Source: Streptomyces sp. Act143
GTDB lineage: Bacteria; Actinomycetota; Actinomycetes; Streptomycetales; Streptomycetaceae
DNA: 64,000 nucleotides
Assembly (NCBI RefSeq): GCF_003143935.1
Contig: NZ_QFRX01000001.1
Location: forward strand, 1,560,071-1,624,070
Direction: 5' to 3'
Shown here piece by piece: positions 20,295 through 33,365 of the stretch. Under the pieces are notes generated by a model. That model had not been told where the DNA came from. It made no database searches and was given only the letters and a program-made list of their open reading frames with translations. Position 1 is the first letter of the stretch. Every line of letters begins with the position of its first letter. The position numbers were made by a program, and so were the translations under genes.

Positions 20295-21734
20295 ATGAGC
20301 ACTACAGCGCAGATCGGCGTCACGGGCCTCGCGGTCATGGGCAGTAACCTCGCCCGCAATTTCGCCCGCAACGGCTACACGGTCGCGGTGCACAACCGGA
20401 CGGCGTCCCGTACGCACGCCCTCGTCGAGGAGCACGGGCACGAGGGCGACTTCATCGCCGCCGAGACGGCCAAGGAGTTCGTCGCCGCCCTGGAGCGGCC
20501 GCGGCGGCTGGTCATCATGGTCAAGGCCGGCGACCCGACCGACGCGGTGATCCAGGAGTTCGCCCCGCTCCTGGAGCCCGGCGACATGATCATCGACGGT
20601 GGCAACGCGCACTTCGCCGACACCCGGCGCCGCGAGCGCGAGCTCCGCGACAAGGGCATCCACTTCGTCGGCACCGGCATCTCCGGCGGCGAGGAGGGCG
20701 CCCTCAACGGGCCGAGCATCATGCCGGGTGGCTCGAAGGAGTCCTACGAGTCCCTGGGCCCGATGCTGGAGAAGATCTCCGCGAAGGCGAAGGACGGGGC
20801 GCCCTGCGTGACGCACGTCGGTGCCGACGGCGCCGGGCACTTCGTGAAGATGGTGCACAACGGCATCGAGTACGCCGACATGCAGCTGATCGGCGAGGCG
20901 TACCAGCTGTTGCGCGATGTCGCCGGGTACACGCCCGCGCAGATCGCGGAGATCTTCCGGACCTGGAACACCGGCCGGCTGGACTCCTACCTGATCGAGA
21001 TCACCGCGGAAGTGCTGTCGCACGTGGACGCGGCGACCGGCAAGCCCTTCGTGGACGTGGTGGTGGACCAGGCCGAGCAGAAGGGCACCGGCCGCTGGAC
21101 CGTGCAGATCGCCCTCGACCTGGGCGTTCCGGTGTCGGGCATCGCCGAGGCGGTCTTCGCCCGGTCGCTGTCCGGGCACGCGGCGCTCAGGGAGGCCTCC
21201 CGCGGCCTCGCCGGCCCCTCGGCCACCCCGCTGAGCGAGGCGGAGGCGGGCGCGTTCGCCGACCGGGTCGAGCAGGCGCTGTACGCCTCCAAGATCGTGT
21301 CGTACACCCAGGGCTTCCACGAGATCGCGGCCGCGCGCGAGGAGTACGACTGGGACATCGACCTGGGTGCCGTCTCCGCCATCTGGCGCGGAGGCTGCAT
21401 CATCCGGGCCGCGTTCCTGGACCGCATCCGCGCCGCGTACGACGCCCGCGCGGATCTGCCGAGCCTGCTGTCGGACGAGACGTTCGCGCGGGAGATCGCC
21501 GAGGCGCAGGACGACTGGCGTGAGGTCATCGTCGCGGCGACCCGGCAGGGGGTGCCGACTCCGGGCTTCGCGGCGGCGCTCGCCTACTACGACGCGCTGC
21601 GTGCGGAGCGGTTGCCCGCGGCGCTCACGCAGGGGCAGCGGGACTTCTTCGGGGCGCACACCTATCGGCGGACCGACCGGGACGGTTCGTTCCACACGCT
21701 GTGGGGCGGGGACCGCTCGGAGGTGTCCGCCTGA
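20295..21734 (+). CDS. gnd: 6-phosphogluconate dehydrogenase, decarboxylating (NADP type)
   Basis: 479 residues, the usual length of the long NADP-dependent form. It oxidises 6-phosphogluconate to ribulose-5-phosphate in the pentose phosphate pathway. Clear marks are GLAVMGSNLARNFARNGYTV with a following Asn-Arg-Thr (NADP choice), the substrate loop GISGGEEGALNGPSIMPGG, the catalytic HFVKMVHNGIEY (Lys and Asn) and the C-terminal SFHTLW. ATG at 20295 has GGAG 8 nt upstream. It follows the TIR operon by 126 nt; a TAGGCT -10-like element lies in the gap, so it probably has its own promoter. A terminator follows. Confidence 0.97.
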   Translation: MSTTAQIGVTGLAVMGSNLARNFARNGYTVAVHNRTASRTHALVEEHGHEGDFIAAETAKEFVAALERPRRLVIMVKAGDPTDAVIQEFAPLLEPGDMIIDGGNAHFADTRRRERELRDKGIHFVGTGISGGEEGALNGPSIMPGGSKESYESLGPMLEKISAKAKDGAPCVTHVGADGAGHFVKMVHNGIEYADMQLIGEAYQLLRDVAGYTPAQIAEIFRTWNTGRLDSYLIEITAEVLSHVDAATGKPFVDVVVDQAEQKGTGRWTVQIALDLGVPVSGIAEAVFARSLSGHAALREASRGLAGPSATPLSEAEAGAFADRVEQALYASKIVSYTQGFHEIAAAREEYDWDIDLGAVSAIWRGGCIIRAAFLDRIRAAYDARADLPSLLSDETFAREIAEAQDDWREVIVAATRQGVPTPGFAAALAYYDALRAERLPAALTQGQRDFFGAHTYRRTDRDGSFHTLWGGDRSEVSA

Positions 21735-21767
21735 GCGGGCAGGGCGGCTCGGTCCGAGGCGCACGCG

Positions 21768-21808
21768 CAGGGGCGCGGGGGCTGCTCGCGCAGTTCCCCG
21801 CGCCCCTG
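21768..21808. terminator. Bidirectional hairpin terminator between gnd and the proline-rich gene
   Basis: Perfect 13-bp arms CAGGGGCGCGGGG (21768-21780) and CCCCGCGCCCCTG (21796-21808); the loop holds a further CTGC/GCAG pairing. This GGGGCGCGGGG...GCGCAGTTCCCCGCGCCCC element is a familiar dispersed Streptomyces intergenic repeat used as a terminator. It sits between convergent genes. Confidence 0.85.
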
Positions 21809-21833
21809 CGGCGCATCAGCCGGACCGGCGCCC

Positions 21834-22064
21834 TCAGCTGAGCGGAGGTCCCGGTTCCGGATTCGGGACCGGCTCCGGGCCCGGTGGGATGGGTGACGGG
21901 TCCGGCGTCGGCTGCGGGCCCGGGCCCGGCGGGGGCGTCGGGGTCGGGGGCTGCGGGGGTTCCGGCGTCGGGCCCGGTGTGGGTGTCGGCGCCGGGTCCG
22001 GCGTGGGCCCCGGGGTCGGATCCGGATGCACCGGGTCCGGGAACGGGTTCGGGGGGTTCGTCAT
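21834..22064 (-). CDS. 76-aa proline-rich low-complexity protein
   Basis: The product is almost wholly Pro-x repeats (P, T, G, E, D) beginning MTNPPNPFPDPVHPDPTPGP, with no signal peptide, Cys or membrane segment. It would be an extended polyproline-II chain. GAGGACACG lies before the ATG. In GC-rich DNA such frames can be chance, but the strict in-frame Pro periodicity and the good start site favour a gene. Function unknown; similar short Pro-rich proteins are often left as hypothetical in Streptomyces. Confidence 0.45.
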   Translation of the reverse strand: MTNPPNPFPDPVHPDPTPGPTPDPAPTPTPGPTPEPPQPPTPTPPPGPGPQPTPDPSPIPPGPEPVPNPEPGPPLS

Positions 22065-22151
22065 CGTGTCCTCCAGCCTGGTGTGACGTCGGCCCTGGAC
22101 TTCTCCCCCGCCTACCCGGTCCGCGTCGGGCCAGTCACCCGGACGGCCGGG

Positions 22152-22502
22152 TCAGAACCGGCCCGGATGCGCCACCAGCCACTCCTTCGCCGCGCGCAGC
22201 AGCTCGAGGTCGGCGGCCGGGGCCTCGTCGGGGTGGCGTTCGGCCCACTTGACGACGTACGGGCACAGCGGGGCGACGACCACGCCCTCGCGCGCGGCGA
22301 TGCCGTACAGCTCGCGGGCCAGGGAGCCCGCGATGCCCTTTCCCTCGTGGGCCGGTTCCACGATCGTGTGGACGGGGACCAGGGCGCGCTCGGGCGACTC
22401 GAGAACGAAGTACTCGATGCGGCCCACGACTTCGCCGTCGCCGACGGCCTCCAGGCGGCCGGCCTCCCGGTCGTCGCGGATCTCGATGTCACTCACGGGC
22501 AC
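22152..22502 (-). CDS. GNAT-family N-acetyltransferase, single domain
   Basis: 116 residues, the compact YjdJ-like type of GNAT: GEVVGRIEYFVLE, then PVHTIVEPAHEGKGIAGSLARE with the acetyl-CoA pyrophosphate loop (E-G-K-G-I-A) and APLCPYVVKWAERHPD near the C-terminus. Such proteins often have unknown acceptors. It begins 25 nt after the stop of panD in the same direction, so both are probably on one transcript. In enterobacteria a GNAT protein (PanZ/PanM) promotes PanD maturation; whether this unrelated-looking GNAT has any such part is speculation. Confidence 0.85.
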   Translation of the reverse strand: MPVSDIEIRDDREAGRLEAVGDGEVVGRIEYFVLESPERALVPVHTIVEPAHEGKGIAGSLARELYGIAAREGVVVAPLCPYVVKWAERHPDEAPAADLELLRAAKEWLVAHPGRF

Positions 22503-22527
22503 GCTCCTGGTCTCGACCGTCTCTGAC

Positions 22528-22947
22528 TCAGGCCGGTACGGCCTGCGGGCTGCGCTCCTGGTCCGAGCCCGGCACCGGCGCCGACGGGTCCGCGCCCAGG
22601 GCCACGATGCGGTTGTCGTGGTCCACGTGCACGACCCGGGGCTCCAGTGCCCGCGCCTCGGCGTCGGTCACCTGAGCGTAGCTGATGATGATCACCAGAT
22701 CACCGGGGTGGACGAGATGGGCGGCGGCCCCGTTGATACCGATCACACCGGAGCCGCGCTCGCCCTCGATGACATACGTCTCCAGCCGGGCGCCGTTGGT
22801 GATGTCGACGATGTGCACGAGCTCACCGGGCAGCAGGTCGGCGGCGTCGAGCAGGTCCGCGTCGATGGTCACCGATCCCACGTAGTGCAGGTCGGCCTGG
22901 GTGACGGTGGCGCGGTGGATCTTGGACTTGAACATGGTGCGCAGCAT
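22528..22947 (-). CDS. panD: Aspartate 1-decarboxylase precursor
   Basis: 139 residues. Makes beta-alanine from aspartate for pantothenate and coenzyme A. The self-processing site Gly24-Ser25 is visible in HYVGSVTID; cleavage there gives the pyruvoyl group on Ser25. Lys9, His11, Tyr22 and the [12 protein letters not shown] and [11 protein letters not shown] segments match the family. ATG at 22947 with GGGAG 7 nt upstream gives the usual [15 protein letters not shown] start; an internal ATG at 22935 is the alternative. The C-terminal 20 residues past DDRIVALG-type end are a variable tail. No panB or panC nearby. Confidence 0.96.
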   Translation of the reverse strand: MLRTMFKSKIHRATVTQADLHYVGSVTIDADLLDAADLLPGELVHIVDITNGARLETYVIEGERGSGVIGINGAAAHLVHPGDLVIIISYAQVTDAEARALEPRVVHVDHDNRIVALGADPSAPVPGSDQERSPQAVPA

Positions 22948-22991
22948 CAAGGGACTCCCGAGTCGTGGCTCCCTGCCCGCATCGCAGGTCA

Positions 22992-23018
22992 AGGGCCTTG
23001 TACGACAGACAATGCCCT
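22992..23018. promoter_or_regulatory. Inverted repeat upstream of panD
   Basis: AGGGCCTTGT and ACAATGCCCT (one mismatch in ten) with a 7-nt loop, 45 nt upstream of the panD start and 42 nt after the lacZ-like stop. It may end lacZ transcripts or be an operator for panD. Confidence 0.35.
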
Positions 23019-23059
23019 CAGGATACGCAGCGGCGCGCGGCGTGGAAATGAAACGCAGG

Positions 23060-29021
<5,962 letters not shown>

Positions 29022-29124
29022 CGTTCCAGGAAGAATCACTCGCCGTACGTCCCCCTCCCCCTTCGCCTCCCCCTCCTTCTCCTGGCCCCCGTCCCCGCCA
29101 TCGCCCCGCTCCCCGAAGGATCCG

Positions 29125-30156
29125 ATGACCGTACGCAACGCCCCGTCCGCCCTTCCGCAACCCGCAGTTGGCGCGGCAGGGAAAACCTCTCCGGACGTGA
29201 GCCCCCGCCGCCTCTCCGTCCCCCGCCCCGGCCGCCGCGCCCGGCAGATCCTGTGCCTGCTGCCGCTGCTGCTCGTCTCCGTGGTCGCCGTGCGGCACCG
29301 CTCGGTGCTCGCCGAGGGCTTCGCCCATCTGGAGTCCGCCGAGTGGCCGTGGCTGCTGGTCGCGGTCTGCGCCACCTGTCTGACCTGGGTCGCCGCGGCC
29401 TGCACCCGGCAGGGCGCGGTCGTGGCGCGACTGCCCAGGCGGCGGCTGCTGGCCACGCAGTTCGCGGCGGGTGCCGCCAACCACCTGCTGCCGACGGGCC
29501 TCGGCGCGAGCGCGGTCAATCTGCGGTTCATGACGGTGTGCGGGGTGCCGCTCGCCCGTTCCTCGGCGGCCCTCGCGCTGTATCTGCTGGCCGAGTCGGT
29601 GGGCCGGCTGGGACTGCTGGCCGCGCTGCTGCTGGCCTTCCCCGACGCCCTGAGTGTCGGCTCGCTGCTGCCCGAGGAGGCGGTCGGCGCACTGCTGCCC
29701 GCCCTCGGCGCGGTACTGCTCCTGGTGGCCGGGGTGCTCGTCCTCGTACGACGGGTGCGGACGGCGGTGACGTCGTTCCTGCGGACCGCGCTCGGCGAGC
29801 TGCGCGAGGTGCACACCCGGCCGTCCCGGGCGCTGGCGCTGTGGGGCGGGTCCCTCGCCTTCCCCGCGCTCCAGGCGGCGGGGCTGGCCGCGGTGGGACA
29901 GGCCATGCGGCTGCCGGTGCCGCCGCTGCACATGGCGGTGGCGTATCTGGCGGCGACGGTCGCGGTCGCGCTGGTGCCGACGCCGGGCGGGCTCGGCTCG
30001 GTGGAGGCGGCCCTCGTCGTGGCGCTGGTGGCGGCGGGCGGCCCGGCGGCGGTGGCGACCGCCGTGGTGCTGGCCTACCGGATCATCACCGTGTGGCTGC
30101 CGCTGCTGCCGGGGGCGCTGACGCTGGGGGCCCTGGTGCGGCTGAAGGTCATCTGA
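29125..30156 (+). CDS. Flippase-like / lysylphosphatidylglycerol synthase TM-region (UPF0104) membrane protein
   Basis: 343 residues with about eight hydrophobic helices, an N-terminal Arg/Pro-rich cytoplasmic stretch (RRLSVPRPGRRARQ) and the family marks AGAANHLLPTGLGASAVNLRF and VALVPTPGGLGSVEAAL with the conserved Pro-Thr-Pro-Gly-Gly. This domain is the flippase part of MprF and occurs alone as a presumed lipid or polyprenyl-linked substrate translocase. ATG at 29125 with AAGGA 5 nt upstream; the frame extending back to 27145 is antisense to the ABC gene. Divergent from the ABC exporter. Confidence 0.86.
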   Translation: MTVRNAPSALPQPAVGAAGKTSPDVSPRRLSVPRPGRRARQILCLLPLLLVSVVAVRHRSVLAEGFAHLESAEWPWLLVAVCATCLTWVAAACTRQGAVVARLPRRRLLATQFAAGAANHLLPTGLGASAVNLRFMTVCGVPLARSSAALALYLLAESVGRLGLLAALLLAFPDALSVGSLLPEEAVGALLPALGAVLLLVAGVLVLVRRVRTAVTSFLRTALGELREVHTRPSRALALWGGSLAFPALQAAGLAAVGQAMRLPVPPLHMAVAYLAATVAVALVPTPGGLGSVEAALVVALVAAGGPAAVATAVVLAYRIITVWLPLLPGALTLGALVRLKVI

Positions 30157-30231
30157 CGGCGGGGATCACGCCACTGCCGGCGACCGGGAGAAGTAGCCTC
30201 GGTCGCGGTCGCCGCCGTCAGGAGGAACACG

Positions 30232-30996
30232 ATGTCCGTCCGCACCGAACGCAAGGGCCCCGTCACCACGGTCGTCCTCTCCCGTCCCGAGGCCCGTAAC
30301 GCGGTCGACGGCCCGACCGCCGCCGAACTCGTCTCCGCCTTCCGGGAGTTCGAGGCGGACGAGGAGGCACGGGTGGCGGTGCTGTGGGGCGAGGGCGGCA
30401 CGTTCTGCGCGGGCGCCGACCTCAAGGCCCTCGGCACCGAGCGGGGCAACCGGGTCACGGAGGAGGGCGACGGCCCGATGGGGCCGACCCGGCTGCGGCT
30501 GACGAAGCCGGTGATCGCCGCGGTCGCCGGGCATGCCGTGGCCGGTGGTCTGGAGCTGGCGCTCTGGTGCGATCTGCGGGTCGCCGAGGAGGACGCCGTG
30601 TTCGGAGTCTTCTGCCGCCGCTGGGGAGTTCCGCTGATCGACGGCGGTACGGTACGGCTGCCGCGGCTGATCGGCGCCAGTCGCGCCCTGGACATGATCC
30701 TCACCGGGCGGCCGGTCCCGGCCCGCGAGGCCCACGGGTTCGGCCTGGCCAACCGGGTCGTCCCCACCGGCACCGCCCGCACCGCCGCCGAGGAACTGGC
30801 CGCCGGGATCGCCGCCTTCCCCCAGGCGTGTCTGCGCGCGGACCGCGCGTCGGTGCTGGACCAGGAGGGCCTGGCCGAGCAGGCCGCGCTGCGCACCGAA
30901 CTCGGCCATGGCATGGGGGTGTTGGCGGAGAGCCTGGAGGGGGCCGCCCGGTTCGCCTCGGGTGCGGGGCGGCACGGGTCGTTCAAGGACGCATGA
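30232..30996 (+). CDS. Enoyl-CoA hydratase/isomerase (crotonase) family protein
   Basis: 254 residues. Oxyanion-hole segments TFCAGADLKAL and GHAVAGGLELAL are intact. Of the two catalytic glutamates of true hydratases, the first is kept (Glu109) but the second, usually in F-G-x-P-E, is Cys128 here (FGVFCRR). So a simple hydratase role is doubtful; isomerase, hydrolase or decarboxylase activities are common in such variants. GGAGG lies 6 nt before the ATG. Its stop overlaps the convergent FAD oxidoreductase gene by 14 nt. Substrate unknown. Confidence 0.85.
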   Translation: MSVRTERKGPVTTVVLSRPEARNAVDGPTAAELVSAFREFEADEEARVAVLWGEGGTFCAGADLKALGTERGNRVTEEGDGPMGPTRLRLTKPVIAAVAGHAVAGGLELALWCDLRVAEEDAVFGVFCRRWGVPLIDGGTVRLPRLIGASRALDMILTGRPVPAREAHGFGLANRVVPTGTARTAAEELAAGIAAFPQACLRADRASVLDQEGLAEQAALRTELGHGMGVLAESLEGAARFASGAGRHGSFKDA

Positions 30997-31903
30997 GTGC
31001 GGCCACCCGGGCACCCGCACGCGCGGCTCCGGCCGCGCTCTCTCCCGGATGCGTCAGTCCTCCGGCGGCGAACACGCCGGGCTGTGAGGTCCGCTGTGCG
31101 TCCGGGTCCAGGGTCAGGCCGCCGCGCCGGGCGAGTTCGTGCTCGGCCACGAAGTCACCGGTGAACACCACGGTGTCACAGGCGAGTACGGCCGTACGGC
31201 CGTCCCGGCGCCGGACGCGCACGCCCGACAGGCTTCCGTGGCCGAGGAGTTCGGCGACGGTGGTCCCGAGGAGGAGAGGAACGCGCCGCCGGAGCCGGGC
31301 GTCCTGGGCGCGGGCGAGGGACGCCTGCGACCGTTCCGCCTCCGTGACCATGGCGACCACCTGTGCTCCCGCCGCCCGTACGGTGTCGGCGGCCCGGTAC
31401 GACACCGGCTCCGCGCCGACGACCACCGCACGGGTGCCGATCCGCTGTCCGAACAGATGCACCGCCTGCTGGAGTTCCCCGCTCGTGTGGACGCCGGCGG
31501 GGCGGGTGCCGGGCACGAGCCGTGCTGCGCGGGGGCGTTCGCGGGCGCCGGTGGCGAGGAGGATCGCGCGGGCCTCGATCGTCTCCGGCCCGCCCGGGCC
31601 GACGGTGTTCAGCGCCAGGGGCCCCGCCCAGTCGAGGGCGGTCACACCGGTCCGCACCACCGCCCCGGCGCGCAGCGCGGCCTCGACGAGCCGTCGGGCG
31701 TACGCCGGGCCGGTCAGTGGGCGCCGCCAGCTGCCGAAGCCGCCGTGCGCGCAGTGCCGTGGCACTCCCCCGGCCCGCTGCTCACGGTCCAGCACCTCCA
31801 CCCGCCCGGCCCCGGAGGCCGCGAGGCGGGCGGCGGCACTGAGTCCGGCGGGACCCGCGCCGACGACGAGGACATCGACCTGACGTACCGTCACCGGGGT
31901 CAC
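30983..31903 (-). CDS. NAD(P)/FAD-dependent oxidoreductase of the glycerol-3-phosphate operon
   Basis: 306 residues. N-terminal FAD-binding VLVVGAGPAGLSAAARLAAS, a second Rossmann motif near 140 (GTRAVVVGAEPVSYRAAD), and the ATG motif ILLATGARERPR. The protein fits the pyridine nucleotide-disulfide-type subunit that in many bacteria sits beside a GlpA-like dehydrogenase and passes its electrons on. GTG at 31903 has GGAG 8 nt upstream and overlaps (GTGA) the stop of a 25-codon frame that itself overlaps the glpA-like stop. Third gene of the kinase/GlpA-like operon. A third partner (GlpC or DUF1667 protein) often seen with it is absent. Confidence 0.85.
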   Translation of the reverse strand: MTPVTVRQVDVLVVGAGPAGLSAAARLAASGAGRVEVLDREQRAGGVPRHCAHGGFGSWRRPLTGPAYARRLVEAALRAGAVVRTGVTALDWAGPLALNTVGPGGPETIEARAILLATGARERPRAARLVPGTRPAGVHTSGELQQAVHLFGQRIGTRAVVVGAEPVSYRAADTVRAAGAQVVAMVTEAERSQASLARAQDARLRRRVPLLLGTTVAELLGHGSLSGVRVRRRDGRTAVLACDTVVFTGDFVAEHELARRGGLTLDPDAQRTSQPGVFAAGGLTHPGESAAGAARAGARVAALMRP

Positions 31904-31979
31904 CGGCCTGTCTCCGTCGGCCTGCCTTGCGCCACCGGGATCACCAGTCTGTCTCCGTCGTCCTGACGTACCGTCACCG
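31879..31979. repeat. About 2.4 copies of a 41-42-bp tandem repeat
   Basis: Units begin at 31879, 31921 and 31962; the third is an 18-bp part copy. Units 1 and 2 share CGGG-TCACC and CTGTCTCCGTCG; units 1 and 3 share CCTGACGTACCGTCACCG exactly. On the minus strand each unit brings a GTG and a GGAG, duplicating the translation start region of the FAD oxidoreductase gene. Confidence 0.85.
31900..31977 (-). CDS. 25-codon frame bridging two genes (possible coupling ORF)
   Basis: GTG at 31977 overlaps the TGA of the GlpA-like gene (GTGA); 25 codons later its own TGA overlaps the GTG of the FAD oxidoreductase gene, again as GTGA. The peptide starts VTVRQDDGDRLVIPVAQG and has no known motif; its first five residues repeat those at the head of the downstream protein because of the tandem repeat. 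It may simply carry ribosomes across the duplicated stretch. Inferred, not a proven gene. Confidence 0.4.
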   Translation of the reverse strand: MTVRQDDGDRLVIPVAQGRPTETGR

Positions 31980-33365
31980 ACCCGCCTCCTCGAACAGTGC
32001 GCGCACCGCCGCGCCGCAGTAGAACCCCTGGCAGCGCCCGCCGCGCGCCCTGGTGCGGCGGCGCAGTCCGTCCAGGCTGCCCGGCGGGACCGTACTGGCG
32101 AGGGCGTCCCGGATCTCGCCGCGGGAGACGCGTTCGCAGTGACAGACGAGGCTGCCGTACTCCGGGTCGGCGGCGATGAGGTCGGGGAGCTGGTAGGGAC
32201 GGGGGAACGCCTCGCCGAGGTTGGGCATGCGCACCGGTTCCAGCTCACGTCGTGGCCCCAACTCCATGCCGCTGGAGGCCAGTTGCTCCACCACATACGC
32301 GGCGATGGCGAGCGACGCGGTGAGCCCGGTCGAGCGGATGCCGCCCACCGTGAGATACGCCTGCCCGGGGTGGGCGGTGATGCGGTAGTCGTCGTGCTCG
32401 GTCGCGGCCCGCAGCCCGGCGTAGACGGCGGTGACCTCCTCGTCGAGGAGGGCGGGCAGGATACGGCGGCCCTTCTCGCGCAGCAGCGCGAGACCGTCGG
32501 CGGTCGACTCGGTGGCCCGTTTGTCGTCGAGGTCCTCGGCGGTGGGGCCTAGCAGGACGTTGCCGTACACGGTGGGCGCGACGAGGACGCCCTTGCCGAG
32601 TGCCGTCGGGACGGGGAGCAGGATGTGCCGGAGGAGGGCGCGGGCGAACTTGTCGAAGACGACGAGCTGGCCGCGGCGTGGGGTGACGGTGAAGTCGTGG
32701 TGGCCGAACCGGCGGTCGAGGGTGTCGGCGTGCAGGCCGGCGGCGTTGATCACCCAGCGGGTGCGCAGGTCACCCCGGTTCGTCGACAGCAGCCCCTGAC
32801 TCGCCTCCTCCACCCGGCAGTCGAGGTGCAGGTCCACTCCGTGCCGGACGGCCTGGGTGGCGTACGCCAGGGTCGTCGTCCAGGGGCAGATGATGCTCTC
32901 GCCGGGCACGTGGAGGGCGCCGAGCGCGCCGGGGCCGAGGTGCGGCTCGCGCGCGTACAGTTCGGCCCGTCCCAGCAGCCGGGTCTCCTTGTGGTCGTTG
33001 CGCTCGGCCTTCTCCGCGAGGCGGGGCAGCGCGGCGAGCTGCTCCTCGTCCCAGGCGACGAGCAGGGCGCCGACCGGCTCGACGGGGATGCCAGACTCGG
33101 CGGCGTACTCGGCGAGTCGACGCGAGCCCTCGCGGACGAGCCGGGCCTCCAGGGAGCCGGGGACGGCGTCGAAACCGGTGTGCAGGATCGCCGTGTTGGC
33201 CTTGGAGCTGCCCTGGCCCACGTCGTCCTGCGCCTCGACGACGGCGACCCTCAGCCGCGCATGGTGTGCCAGTTCGCGGGCGATGGCGCTGCCGACGACG
33301 CCGGCGCCGATGACGGTGACGTCGTACGGCGTGGCCGGCAGCGGTCCGCGCGTGGTGACCGTCAT
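31974..33365 (-). CDS. GlpA-like FAD-dependent glycerol-3-phosphate dehydrogenase with C-terminal BFD-like [2Fe-2S] domain
   Basis: 463 residues. DAO-fold N-terminus (YDVTVIGAGVVGSAIARELA), substrate region HTGFDAVPGS, GGIRSTGLTASLAIA near 345, then a C-terminal BFD-like domain with four cysteines (CHCERVSRGEI and GRCQGFYCG) for a [2Fe-2S] cluster. That architecture belongs to the anaerobic-type GlpA rather than GlpD; L-2-hydroxyglutarate oxidase-like enzymes are the main alternative. Its ATG overlaps the kinase stop by 4 nt, and the FAD oxidoreductase follows, so kinase, dehydrogenase and electron partner are made together for glycerol or a related polyol. Confidence 0.88.
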   Translation of the reverse strand: MTVTTRGPLPATPYDVTVIGAGVVGSAIARELAHHARLRVAVVEAQDDVGQGSSKANTAILHTGFDAVPGSLEARLVREGSRRLAEYAAESGIPVEPVGALLVAWDEEQLAALPRLAEKAERNDHKETRLLGRAELYAREPHLGPGALGALHVPGESIICPWTTTLAYATQAVRHGVDLHLDCRVEEASQGLLSTNRGDLRTRWVINAAGLHADTLDRRFGHHDFTVTPRRGQLVVFDKFARALLRHILLPVPTALGKGVLVAPTVYGNVLLGPTAEDLDDKRATESTADGLALLREKGRRILPALLDEEVTAVYAGLRAATEHDDYRITAHPGQAYLTVGGIRSTGLTASLAIAAYVVEQLASSGMELGPRRELEPVRMPNLGEAFPRPYQLPDLIAADPEYGSLVCHCERVSRGEIRDALASTVPPGSLDGLRRRTRARGGRCQGFYCGAAVRALFEEAGR

